NCBI RefSeq assembly: GCF_900110835.1
Contig: NZ_FOJG01000002.1
Coordinates: 3,860,698-3,924,697 of the forward strand
From: Chitinophaga arvensicola
GTDB taxonomy: Bacteria; Bacteroidota; Bacteroidia; Chitinophagales; Chitinophagaceae
Length of the DNA: 64,000 nucleotides
Direction: 5' to 3'
Within the stretch, counting starts at the first letter, position 1, and each line of letters opens with the position of its first letter. Below, in pieces: positions 24,553 through 33,298 of this stretch. The notes under the pieces are model-generated. The model was not told the origin of the DNA and searched no databases. It worked only from the letters and a program-made list of their open reading frames with translations. The translations under genes and the position numbers were made by a program.

Positions 24553-27500
24553 TTAGAAATTAACATTGACAGCAAAGGTGTAAATGCGTGTGAGCGGATA
24601 GCGGCCAAAATCAAGTCCTATGGCCTGATTACCGGAGCTGGCGTCTCTTCCTACATAGCCACCTACTTCCGGATCATAACCGGAGTAACCTGTGAGTGTA
24701 GCCAGATTTTGTGCGCCGAAAGTGAAGCGGGCGCCTCTGACTATTTTCTGTTTAGCGATCAATGCTGCCGGCAGGCTGTAAGAAATGGACACATTTTTCA
24801 GTCGCAGGAAAGAGCCGTCTTCCACATACTTATCAGTGATACGGCCATAGTTGCCGTTAGGGCCATTGGAGATGCGCGGGATATTGGTTTCGGGGTTAGA
24901 CAATTTCACATTGCCATCTTCAGTTACCGGCTTCGCATATTCCATCGCTTCTACCATCATATTACGGCTGATATTGATCTGATTGGGATTGGAGTTAACC
25001 CTTTTCATGTAATTGTACACATCATTGCCATAGGTACCGGTAATGAGTAAACTTATATCAAATCCTTTCCAGGAGAAGCTATTGGTAAAACCTCCGAATA
25101 CTTTGGGATAAGGGTTACCGATAAAGGTCATATCATTTACGTCGATGATACCGTCTGGTTTTCCGTCGGGACCGCTGATATCTTTGTATTTCACATCTCC
25201 CACCCAGATGTTATCCACATTGGTAGGGTAACGTTTGCCGGTATTATCTACCGGAACAGCACTTTTATTGATCTGATCTACGGAGGTGAATAATCCGTCT
25301 TCCTGGTATCCCATAAACAGCCAGGGGGCCTGCCCTACAATGGAACGTTGTGTCCAGTTATCGAGCCACCAGGAGGTGCGGTTAAGCATACCGGCCGCAC
25401 TGCTGAACGCCAGGCTTTTTGTTTTAAACCCGGATAAGTTCAGGCTGGATTCCCATTTAAAATCTTTTGTCCGGATGTTGACAGTGTTAATGGTGAATGC
25501 CCATCCTTTATTTTCCAGGGAGCCTACATTCACGGTGGGAGCGCCTACTGCACCGGTACCGTTGGTCCCCATATACCAGGGCAGCGTAGCATCCATCAAC
25601 AGATTGGTAGTATGTTTTACATAATAATCTGCTTCAATGGTAATCCGGTTGTTCAGCAAGCCGATATTAATACCCACGTTATCTGTTTGAGTAGATTCCC
25701 ATTGTATAGAGGGATTAGAGTACCGGGATGGCAGGAAACCTGTACCGGTGGGCGTTGCAGCTGCCTGCATCGGGGAGTAGATGCCACCACCGCCACCGGG
25801 ATTACCGGTAGTACCGGTTTCAAAACGAAGTTTAAGATCGCTGATAAAGGGTACATGAAAAAAGTGTTCCCGGGAGATGCGCCACGCTGCGGATACAGCA
25901 GGAAAAACGCCCCAGAGATTATCGTCACCGAAACTGGAAGAACCATCTCTTCTGATAGAAGCCGATAACAGGTACCGGTCGTCGTAGTTATAATTCAGCC
26001 TGCCAAAATAAGACTCCAACGCCCAATCACCCTGACCACCGCTATTGGTCGCATTGGCCGCATTACCTGCATTGAGGTCCAATACATCGTTGGTCAGAAA
26101 TCCTTTCCTCCCACCGGATAAATTTTTCCAGTCACCGGCCTGCGCTTCGTGTCCTGCCATCAGGTTGATGTTGTGTTTGCCGAGCTGTTTGGAATATTCG
26201 ATCAGCTGATTCCAGTTCCAGTAGGTATTTACACCGTTGGTGTTGGTCAGACTGGCCTGGTCATTTACCGCCCAGCCGATCTTATAGGTAGGCAGGTAAT
26301 TCTCCGTATTTGAAAACCCGATATTGGTGTTGAAATTTGTTCTGATATAGAGATCTTTGAGCGGATTGATGCTGGCACCAATTCCTCCCAGCAACTGCCG
26401 TCTGACAGACCGGTTGATATTCAGATTGGCGATAGCAATAGGATTTACCGGCGTATAGATATTGGCGCCATTGGTAAGATCCCCGCCACCCCAGGTACCG
26501 TCCATGTTCTTTACCGGGATCTGTGGCGTAAGTGTGATGGCTGTGGAAATAATATTTTCCTGGCTGGTGGTCAGGTTCTCTTTTGTTTGGTTGAAGCTAA
26601 GGTTGGCATTCAGCGTAACCCAGGTGCGGGGCTTGTTATCGAGATTTAACCGGAAGCCATACCTGTCGAAACCAGACCCCAGGGCGATACCGTCCTGTTT
26701 CAGGTATTCCCCCGAAAGATAAAAGGTAGTTTTATCCGTACCACCGCTCAAACTCAGCTGGTGTTTACTCATAGGAGCATTCCTGAAGAGTTCTTTCTGC
26801 CAGTCAGTGCCTTTTCCCAGCAAAGAAGGATCTTTAAATTCCCCTTGTGTATTACCGCCGGCCAGCTGATGGTATTCATTCACCATTTGTGCATACTGGC
26901 GCAGGTCCATTACGGCTACATGCGGTGGCGGTGTCTGTAAATTATATTGAAAGGCGTAATCCATTTTTGTTTCGCCTGATTTTCCTCTTTTGGTGGTGAT
27001 CATTAACACGCCGTTGGTGGCCCTGGAGCCAAACAAAGCGGTGGCGGAAGGGCCCTGCAATACTTCTATATTATCAATATCGGCAGGATTCAGTCCAGCG
27101 AGCGGATTGGAGGAACTGGTAGAGCCGAAAGCGACAGAAGATCCGGAAATCTGTACCCCATCAATCACATACAATGGCTCGTTGGTGCCATTGAGTGAGT
27201 TAACCCCCCGGATATTTACCGAAATGCCGCCACCGGGCTGGCCGGAGTTCTGGGTGATATATACACCGGCGGTACGGCCCTGTATGGCCTGTTCCAGCGT
27301 GGTATTCACCGTTCTGTCCATTTCTTTTGACGTTACAGTGGTTTGTGCGCTGGTGAGATTTGCGCGCTTGGCTTTACCATAAGCTACCACTACCAGTTCG
27401 TCCAGTTTACTGGAACTGGAGGACAGGCTGATGTGGATCACGGCATCGTCTCCAACCGTGACTTCCTTCGACTGGTAACTAAGATAGGTAACGACCAACA

Positions 27501-27732
27501 CATCGCCTTTGGCAGCGTTGATGGTGAATTCACCCTGGACATTACTGAGCGCCATGGTTTTGGTGCCTTTTACGAGTACGGTGGCGCCGGGCAGCGGCTG
27601 TGATTCACCGGTAATCACTCCTTTAACAGTACGGGATTGACTGAATGCCGTCAGGGAGCAGCTGATCATTAACAATGAATAGCAGAGGAAAAAACAGCCT
27701 ACCCGTCTTAACCAGTTTAGATTTTTTTTCAT
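24553..27732 (-). CDS. susC: SusC/RagA TonB-dependent outer membrane importer
   Basis: 1059 residues. Signal peptide (about 1-32, ending AFSQ), then a carboxypeptidase-regulatory-like domain (VKGVITGESQPLPGATVLVK), the TonB box region DELVVVAYGKAKRANL, the plug (GVYITQNSGQPGGGISVNIR, LYVIDGVQI) and a 22-strand-type barrel that ends PLTRIYTFAVNVNF. It is the first gene of the minus-strand locus, and the 445 bp before it should hold the promoter and the HTCS site. It imports oligosaccharides across the outer membrane with energy from TonB. There is no N-terminal STN domain, in agreement with control by the hybrid sensor and not by an ECF/FecR pair. Confidence 0.95.
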   Translation of the reverse strand: MKKNLNWLRRVGCFFLCYSLLMISCSLTAFSQSRTVKGVITGESQPLPGATVLVKGTKTMALSNVQGEFTINAAKGDVLVVTYLSYQSKEVTVGDDAVIHISLSSSSSKLDELVVVAYGKAKRANLTSAQTTVTSKEMDRTVNTTLEQAIQGRTAGVYITQNSGQPGGGISVNIRGVNSLNGTNEPLYVIDGVQISGSSVAFGSTSSSNPLAGLNPADIDNIEVLQGPSATALFGSRATNGVLMITTKRGKSGETKMDYAFQYNLQTPPPHVAVMDLRQYAQMVNEYHQLAGGNTQGEFKDPSLLGKGTDWQKELFRNAPMSKHQLSLSGGTDKTTFYLSGEYLKQDGIALGSGFDRYGFRLNLDNKPRTWVTLNANLSFNQTKENLTTSQENIISTAITLTPQIPVKNMDGTWGGGDLTNGANIYTPVNPIAIANLNINRSVRRQLLGGIGASINPLKDLYIRTNFNTNIGFSNTENYLPTYKIGWAVNDQASLTNTNGVNTYWNWNQLIEYSKQLGKHNINLMAGHEAQAGDWKNLSGGRKGFLTNDVLDLNAGNAANATNSGGQGDWALESYFGRLNYNYDDRYLLSASIRRDGSSSFGDDNLWGVFPAVSAAWRISREHFFHVPFISDLKLRFETGTTGNPGGGGGIYSPMQAAATPTGTGFLPSRYSNPSIQWESTQTDNVGINIGLLNNRITIEADYYVKHTTNLLMDATLPWYMGTNGTGAVGAPTVNVGSLENKGWAFTINTVNIRTKDFKWESSLNLSGFKTKSLAFSSAAGMLNRTSWWLDNWTQRSIVGQAPWLFMGYQEDGLFTSVDQINKSAVPVDNTGKRYPTNVDNIWVGDVKYKDISGPDGKPDGIIDVNDMTFIGNPYPKVFGGFTNSFSWKGFDISLLITGTYGNDVYNYMKRVNSNPNQINISRNMMVEAMEYAKPVTEDGNVKLSNPETNIPRISNGPNGNYGRITDKYVEDGSFLRLKNVSISYSLPAALIAKQKIVRGARFTFGAQNLATLTGYSGYDPEVGGYVGRDASSGNQAIGLDFGRYPLTRIYTFAVNVNF

Positions 27733-28177
27733 TGATGAATGATTTGAAGATGAGGTAATAAGTGTTTCATAACGTTTGTTTTTAGCATACTAACAGTTGT
27801 CTTCTGGTTGATATAGAAAGTGGAATTTGTAAAATGAAAGCCGGGAATTTTTCTATGAACACGCCTTTATAAAAAGTGGTATAGGCCATTTTCGCCATTC
27901 ATAACGTCTGGAATCTGTACGGAAGCTATTGTACTTTCATTACAATCCATATCAGCTTTGATAACGATTATAACACAAATGTTAACCTGCCTCAACTAAA
28001 TAAAAACCAATTACTTGTGCGGAAAATATTTAAAAAAATGGTAGGCTGTAGGGTCAGAAAAATACTACTATTGATAAATAAGTATTAACAATAGTAGTAC
28101 CATGGGAAATGTTTTCCGACGATATTTGTTGTGTTTTTAACACCCTCCATATTTTCAACCAACAATTTATTCTTCTT
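27733..28177. promoter_or_regulatory. Intergenic region between susC and aldo/keto reductase
   Basis: 445 bp, A+T-rich, between two divergent genes, without a credible reading frame. It must contain the susC promoter and probably the binding site of the hybrid sensor, but I could not fix a clear -33/-7 pair. The only distinct structure is an 11-bp inverted repeat at 28063-28099, described separately. Confidence 0.5.
28063..28099. repeat. Inverted repeat, possible operator
   Basis: Two perfect 11-bp arms, TACTACTATTG (28063-28073) and CAATAGTAGTA (28089-28099), separated by 15 bp. There is no T run, so a terminator is unlikely. It lies 79 bp before the aldo/keto reductase start. Confidence 0.6.
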
Positions 28178-29206
28178 ATGAAGTACACGACCCTGGGAAA
28201 TACCGGTCTTATTGTTTCCCGACTCTCTTTTGGTGCCATGACCTTTGGCAGCCATCCTTCTATGCCTACCATATATAAGGTATCGGAAGCAGAAGCCGGA
28301 AAAATGATTGATGCCTCACTGGATGCCGGCATCAACTTTTTTGATACTGCAGACGGTTATGCTGCCGGGCAATCGGAAGTGATGCTCGGTAAGTTGCTGA
28401 GTACGAAGCGGCATGATGTGGTGATTGCCTCTAAAGTGGGATTCCGTACCGGCACCCCGCTCACCCAATCAGGACTTTCCCGCCGGCATATCCTTTACTC
28501 CTGCGATCAGAGCCTGCAGCGACTCGGAACTGACTATATCGATCTGTACATCGTTCACCGCGAAGATCCGGTAACACCACTGGAAGAAACCCTTTCCACA
28601 CTGGACGGGCTGGTAAAGAGTGGAAAAGTAAGGTACATCGGTTTCTCCAACTGGTCGGTCTGGAAATCTGCACTGGCGTGGCAGCTGCAACACGATAACG
28701 GTTGGGCTACTTTCTGCAACGGGCAAATGAATTACACCCTGGTGGGGCGCGATGTAGAACACGACATCGTTCCCTTTATGCAGCATGCCGGTATAGGCAT
28801 GACCGTATGGGGACCATTGGCCGGCGGCTTCCTGAGCGGCAAATATACACGGGAAAACCTGCAGGATGCAGGCAACAGGCTTTCAGGTTTTGATGTGATC
28901 CCCTTCGACAAAGAAAAAGGATTTGTGCTGGTAGATAAGATGAAGGAAATTGCTGCGGTCCATGGGGCCACTGTGGCGCAAATCGCCATGGCATGGCTGC
29001 TCACTAAACCAGTGGTGTCGAGCGTATTGATTGGCGCCTCCAAAATGCAGCAACTGGAAGACAACCTGAAAGCCATCAATATTGAGCTTTCCGGGGATGA
29101 ACTGTCTTTGCTGGATAATCTTACTGCACCTGCACCGCTCTACCCAAAATGGTTTAATCAGAACCTCGCGGATCAACTGCATGCAGGCGCCGGATTGTTG
29201 AAATGA
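28178..29206 (+). CDS. Aldo/keto reductase
   Basis: 342 residues from ATG 28178; an in-frame start at 28109 would add 23 residues unlike the family. The catalytic tetrad is visible: Asp56 and Tyr61 in FFDTADGYAAGQSE, Lys86 in VVIASKVGF, His127 in LYIVHRED. The NADP-binding end has SSVLIGASKMQQLEDNL. It reduces carbonyl groups on small molecules or sugars in the cytoplasm; this subgroup resembles the YajO/voltage-channel-beta-like clade, with no certain substrate. It is followed at once by a hairpin and the AraC gene. It is not obviously part of the mannan locus, although it shares the intergenic region with susC. Confidence 0.9.
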   Translation: MKYTTLGNTGLIVSRLSFGAMTFGSHPSMPTIYKVSEAEAGKMIDASLDAGINFFDTADGYAAGQSEVMLGKLLSTKRHDVVIASKVGFRTGTPLTQSGLSRRHILYSCDQSLQRLGTDYIDLYIVHREDPVTPLEETLSTLDGLVKSGKVRYIGFSNWSVWKSALAWQLQHDNGWATFCNGQMNYTLVGRDVEHDIVPFMQHAGIGMTVWGPLAGGFLSGKYTRENLQDAGNRLSGFDVIPFDKEKGFVLVDKMKEIAAVHGATVAQIAMAWLLTKPVVSSVLIGASKMQQLEDNLKAINIELSGDELSLLDNLTAPAPLYPKWFNQNLADQLHAGAGLLK

Positions 29207-29212
29207 TCTTTC

Positions 29213-29249
29213 TTAAAATAATCCGGGCTTCCCGTCCGGATTATTTTAA
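29213..29249 (+). terminator. Hairpin after the aldo/keto reductase gene
   Basis: Perfect 14-bp inverted repeat (29213-29226 with 29236-29249), 9-nt loop, A+T-rich ends so that the right arm itself supplies a T run. Starts 6 bp after the reductase stop. It probably works as a terminator and argues for the AraC start at 29269. Confidence 0.7.
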
Positions 29250-29268
29250 AAGCTTTTATATTCACATC

Positions 29269-30081
29269 ATGGTGGAAATTTTCAACGATATAAAAAAACT
29301 GTACACCTTTACTGCACCGCACCCAGCACTGGCTGACTATATCGAATTTTTCTCCGAAACATCCCTGGAAGCGATGCGTTACCATATCGGAACAGCAGCT
29401 TTTACAGTAAAACTATTTCCTAGCTACACGCCTACCATCTGGATAAACCTGGGTACGCCTTATCAACTGGTGAATGGTAAAAGCATTCAGATCATAGATG
29501 AATACACGGATATTTTATTGCTGAGAAATGAAATTATAGAAAGAAGGAATCTCCCGACAGATAATATTTTTACAGTAAAATTTACGCCCGGGGGTTTTGA
29601 AGCCATCTTTGGTTTTTCGCAGACAAAAATAGGCAGCGCTGTGATTCCCTTGCAGCAAATAATTCCGGCGACGATTATCCGGAAACTGAAAGGGTTGGGC
29701 GGACTGGAAGACAGGCAACAGCTGCTACAGGAACTATTCCTGGAAAAACTGGAACAACAGAAAAGAGCTGATCCTTTTTATCTGCAATGTATCAAAGACA
29801 CCATGGACGCATTTTCCGGTTCCGGTATGGCCGCTGCCAACCACGAACTGGCGAAACAATTATTTATTTCCGATAAAAGTCTGTACCGGTACTTTACCCG
29901 GATAGTAGGCACCAGTCCTAAAAACTACCTGGCCATTACACGGGCCAGGATAGCACTGACAGCGTATGTTGCAAACGCTGACCTCTTCTCTCCTTATCAA
30001 TATGGCTACTATGACCGCAGTCATTTTTATAAAGATGTGGTAAAGTTTACCGGCAGGAAACTATCCGCTTTCACCTCCTGA
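29269..30081 (+). CDS. AraC family transcriptional regulator (DUF6597-type N-terminus)
   Basis: 270 residues from ATG 29269. The alternative ATG at 29203 overlaps the reductase stop and would place the terminator hairpin inside the gene. The N-terminal half, with FTAPHPALADYIEFFSET and FTVKFTPGGFEAIFGF, is of the DUF6597 type often joined to AraC outputs. The C-terminal half has the two helix-turn-helix units: HELAKQLFISDKSLYRYFTRIVGTSPKNYLAITR and, near the end, YGYYDRSHFYKDVVKFTGRK. It is a cytoplasmic one-component regulator; the inducer is unknown. The neighbouring reductase is the likeliest target, judging only by position. Confidence 0.88.
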   Translation: MVEIFNDIKKLYTFTAPHPALADYIEFFSETSLEAMRYHIGTAAFTVKLFPSYTPTIWINLGTPYQLVNGKSIQIIDEYTDILLLRNEIIERRNLPTDNIFTVKFTPGGFEAIFGFSQTKIGSAVIPLQQIIPATIIRKLKGLGGLEDRQQLLQELFLEKLEQQKRADPFYLQCIKDTMDAFSGSGMAAANHELAKQLFISDKSLYRYFTRIVGTSPKNYLAITRARIALTAYVANADLFSPYQYGYYDRSHFYKDVVKFTGRKLSAFTS

Positions 30082-30142
30082 TATTGTCCGTTTTTTACTT
30101 TCTCCCTGCCGCTGGCTGCTGTAACTTGTATAAAAAAATAAC

Positions 30143-31567
30143 ATGAAGCCGGCCATCATCGCATTGCTTGTTTTATTACTGATACCAGGCAGCGCTTTCG
30201 CGCAACAACCCTCGCCTCATATTGAGCCCTGCCCCTGCATGATGAAGGTAGATCCGGCATTACTGTCGCAATGTGGGTACCTGGTGGTACCTGAAAACCG
30301 GCAGCATCCTTCCACCAGGAGCATTAAAGTGCCGTTTGTATATGTCCGGAAACCTGGTGCAGATTCCAGTAAGCACGTCACGCTCTTTACTACCGGCGGC
30401 CCCGGCTACAGCACCATTGCCAACATCGACAGCATCGGAAAAAATTCCGGTTTCTTAGCCTATGGTGGGTTCATTGCCTTTGATCAGCGGGGCACCAAAA
30501 AATCCGTTCCCTGTCTGGATTGCCCGGAAGTATTAGCTGCAGACATCAGGGCATATAAAGAAAACCTGTCCAAAGACAGTCTGGAAGCCATCGCCGCAAC
30601 ACAGTGCAGAAAACGGCTGGTAGCACAAGGTATCGACCTGTCGGCTTACAATACGATAGAAAGCGCCGCCGACATTAATGACCTGCGGAAGCTGTTACAC
30701 ATCGACTCCTTAAATTTATTGGGAGTGTCCTATAGTGGTGGGTTAATGCTCACCGTTGCCCGCAATCATCCGGAGGCTGTCCGCTTAATGATCCTGAATT
30801 CGCCCCTGCCTGGTTATGTGCGTTATGAAGAAGAAGGACTGCTCAATATGAATGAAGCGCTGAACCAGGTGTTTGACAACTGTGAAAAAGATTCATCAGA
30901 CCAAACATTATATGGAGGCCTGAGACAACGTTTCCATCAATACTTTACCGCTATTACCGGTAAAAGCTTTACCATTTCCTACCAGGGCAGGAATATAAGG
31001 TATACCAAAAACGAATTGCTGGATGCGTTATTTAATCACTTTAATGCCACCCAGCTGAAAACAGTGCCTATGGTAATGAATGATATGATCAACGGGCAAC
31101 ATACCGCTTATGTCAAAGAAATTCTGGACAATGTGTTTGAAGACAACCAGCCACTATCCCATGGTATGCGGTACTCCGTTTATTGCAGTGAGCAAATTGC
31201 GTATGCCGGTGAAGCAGTTGTAAAAAAACAGGCGGAACTGGTTCCGTGGCTGGCGCACTACGATTTTAACAATGTAAATCATACTCTCTGCCGTTGCTGG
31301 AACGTAACCGCAGAACCCGCTGTAGTAAAAACCCCGGTTTACTCCAACGTACCCACGTTGATTGCAGCAGGTGATGCAGATCCCTGGTGCCGTCCTTTTT
31401 ATAATCAGTTTATTAAACGGTATATACCCAACAGTCAGCTGCTGGTGGTACACAATAAAGGTCATGTTCCCGGGTTAAAAGTAGATGGTGTAGATTTCAT
31501 CAGCCTTTTTATGGAAGATCCCTATAAAAAAATAATATCGCCGGTGAAAGATGTATTGGTTGAATAA
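30143..31567 (+). CDS. Alpha/beta hydrolase, exported (proline iminopeptidase/TAP type)
   Basis: 474 residues with a signal peptide (about 1-20, ending AFA-Q). The oxyanion motif TTGGPGYS (83-90) and the nucleophile Ser198 in GVSYSGG define the hydrolase fold. The charge relay would be Asp in AAGDADPW and His in NKGHVPG near the C-terminus. The layout, with a cap domain after the nucleophile and a TAP-like C-terminal part, matches exported tripeptidyl or prolyl aminopeptidases. Three Cys near the N-terminus (Cys30, Cys32, Cys44) and further pairs suggest disulfides, in keeping with a periplasmic place. It stands alone, followed by two gene remnants. Confidence 0.88.
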   Translation: MKPAIIALLVLLLIPGSAFAQQPSPHIEPCPCMMKVDPALLSQCGYLVVPENRQHPSTRSIKVPFVYVRKPGADSSKHVTLFTTGGPGYSTIANIDSIGKNSGFLAYGGFIAFDQRGTKKSVPCLDCPEVLAADIRAYKENLSKDSLEAIAATQCRKRLVAQGIDLSAYNTIESAADINDLRKLLHIDSLNLLGVSYSGGLMLTVARNHPEAVRLMILNSPLPGYVRYEEEGLLNMNEALNQVFDNCEKDSSDQTLYGGLRQRFHQYFTAITGKSFTISYQGRNIRYTKNELLDALFNHFNATQLKTVPMVMNDMINGQHTAYVKEILDNVFEDNQPLSHGMRYSVYCSEQIAYAGEAVVKKQAELVPWLAHYDFNNVNHTLCRCWNVTAEPAVVKTPVYSNVPTLIAAGDADPWCRPFYNQFIKRYIPNSQLLVVHNKGHVPGLKVDGVDFISLFMEDPYKKIISPVKDVLVE

Positions 31568-31646
31568 CCGCTGCCGGGCCGTCCGGACTGCCGCCCCGGT
31601 TACTGAAATTTCGCTTATATTCATTCTCAAAACCCGGAACCGGTTT

Positions 31647-31778
31647 ATGAATATTGGCCAGCAAATATTATTTTTTATCAGCATCCTGGGCGCCTTTAAT
31701 GGCGTGGTGCTAAGTCTTTACCTGGCGCTGGGCAAGAAACGAAGATCAGTAGCGGCCATCTTTCAGAGGCACCTATAA
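31647..31778 (+). pseudogene. 5' remnant of an AraC-type membrane regulator gene
   Basis: An open frame of 43 codons whose start (MNIGQQILFFISILGAFNGV) and next helix (LSLYLALGKKRRSVAAI) look like the first membrane segment of the multi-pass AraC-type regulators, of which an intact member lies at 61126-62274. The frame stops at TAA 31776-31778, after about 10 percent of the expected length. No continuation is visible in any frame. I regard it as a truncated gene left after a deletion. Confidence 0.6.
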
Positions 31779-31784
31779 AAAGAG

Positions 31785-31958
31785 CAGACACCTTACCACG
31801 GCGTTACTTATGCCATTCCTATATTTGACTACACGATCAGCGGCAGTCAGGTATTTACATTACCTGCGGCCATTACCTTGAACTATAACTTTGGAAAATC
31901 AACACATAAAAGCAGGTCGCGCGAAAAGAATGAAGAAGAAAACAGGGCTGTCATATAA
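31785..31958 (+). pseudogene. 3' remnant of an outer-membrane-type protein gene
   Basis: Reading from 31785 gives 57 codons to TAA 31956-31958. The start TPYHGVTYAIPIFDYTISG and the continuation SQVFTLPAAITLNYNFGKS look like the last two strands of an outer-membrane beta-barrel, followed by a charged tail. There is no start codon or signal peptide, and the stop of the previous remnant lies only a few bases upstream in the same frame. It looks like the 3' end of a second gene, brought next to the first remnant by a deletion. Confidence 0.55.
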
Positions 31959-32033
31959 TCATCTGCCAGCTATAAAAAATAGTACAATTGGCCACACTTT
32001 GCTATTTTATTTACAGCAAGGCATGGCTGCCTG

Positions 32034-33155
32034 CTAACGCGTAGATGCTACCGGAGCATATTTCTTTTCCAGTATTTTAATAACGGCATCTTTCAGATGA
32101 TCATATTTTGCATCGTCATTAAAACCAATACCATAATTAAAATGTGCTCCGCCTTTAGCACCACAGAGAATATATTTAGGGCCACCGAGTTGTATAGAAA
32201 TAGGTGAATATTCTGTTTGTATACTGAAATCAACGTCTCCGTCTTTATCAACAATATAAAAAATCTGTTTGTTGAAAATTCTGGATTGTGGCCCTTCCTC
32301 ATATCTTTCAAAAACCTGTATTAATTTGTCGTTCCATTTGAACTGGTCAAAGCAGAACATATCTTGCATATTATCTTTCAACTTACCCTGCTTATGGGCG
32401 TCGTACAGTTTGGTACGGTAAACAGCGGCCTTTTCATATGCTTTGTTGTGATAATATACCTGCATTAATTTGGCATATGCGTGATAATCTGTTGAATCGG
32501 CTGCGATCACGGAAAGAAATGCCTTCTCCGCTTTATCATAATTGCCTCTCAATCCCTCTACCTGTCCGATATTAAACCAGGACCTGGTATAGCCAGCGGA
32601 TTCCGGGGAAAGTTTTGTGACGTTGCTGTACAGCGCTTCCAGCGCTTTATCTTCCTGGTGCAGATCAAAATATACCTGCGGAATCATCAGGAACGGACGT
32701 TCTTCGGCTCCTTTCTGTTTCGTTGCTTTGTGATAATTTTCCAGTGCCGAATCGTATAAATGAAGATTATAGTACGCATCTCCAAGGCCGCTATAATAAT
32801 CCGCGTTTGCAGGATCCAAAGCAATGGCCGCTTTGAAACAGGCAATCGCCTTATCATATTCTTCCATGTAGTTAAGCGTACTTCCTTTGATATAATGCGC
32901 CTTCGGATCCTTCCCATCTTTTGCGATAGCGAGGTCCATGAACTTCAGGCAATTATTGTCGTCCTGTTTTATAAAATACGCGTACCCTACATAATACAAT
33001 GCTTCTGCAGAGAGATTTGCGGAGGTAGCATACTGCTCAATAATGGCATCAAATTGCCGGTTATCGGTCAATGTTTTTAATTTACTGACAGTACTATCCT
33101 GCGCAAAGGCAGTAAAGCTCAATATTACCAGTACAAATGAGATGAATAATTTCAT
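32034..33155 (-). CDS. Secreted TPR-repeat protein
   Basis: 373 residues with a signal peptide (about 1-18, ending AFAQ). TPR repeats fill about 40-270: ALYYVGYAYFIKQDDNNCLKF, MEEYDKAIACFKAAIALDPA, YYNLHLYDSALENYHKA, LRGNYDKAEKAFLSVIAADS. The last 100 residues form a separate beta-rich domain (IFYIVDKDGDVDFSIQTEYS, QLGGPKYILCGAKGGAHFNY). A periplasmic protein-binding role is likely; the C-terminal domain is unknown to me. It is transcribed alone on the minus strand, divergent from the DUF4262 gene. Confidence 0.8.
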   Translation of the reverse strand: MKLFISFVLVILSFTAFAQDSTVSKLKTLTDNRQFDAIIEQYATSANLSAEALYYVGYAYFIKQDDNNCLKFMDLAIAKDGKDPKAHYIKGSTLNYMEEYDKAIACFKAAIALDPANADYYSGLGDAYYNLHLYDSALENYHKATKQKGAEERPFLMIPQVYFDLHQEDKALEALYSNVTKLSPESAGYTRSWFNIGQVEGLRGNYDKAEKAFLSVIAADSTDYHAYAKLMQVYYHNKAYEKAAVYRTKLYDAHKQGKLKDNMQDMFCFDQFKWNDKLIQVFERYEEGPQSRIFNKQIFYIVDKDGDVDFSIQTEYSPISIQLGGPKYILCGAKGGAHFNYGIGFNDDAKYDHLKDAVIKILEKKYAPVASTR

Positions 33156-33298
33156 ATAGGTAGTGTTGGGATCATACTAATATAGCTAAAAAGAGCACAT
33201 ACAAAAGTGATTAACAAAACTTTAGAACATTTCTGATAATAGGATAAGGAAAGCAGATATCTTAGTGTTGTCATTCATTTCAAATTAATTACCAGACA

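Noticed and set aside
31568..32033. An insertion sequence causing the remnants
   Set aside because: No terminal inverted repeats, target duplication or transposase text within the gap.
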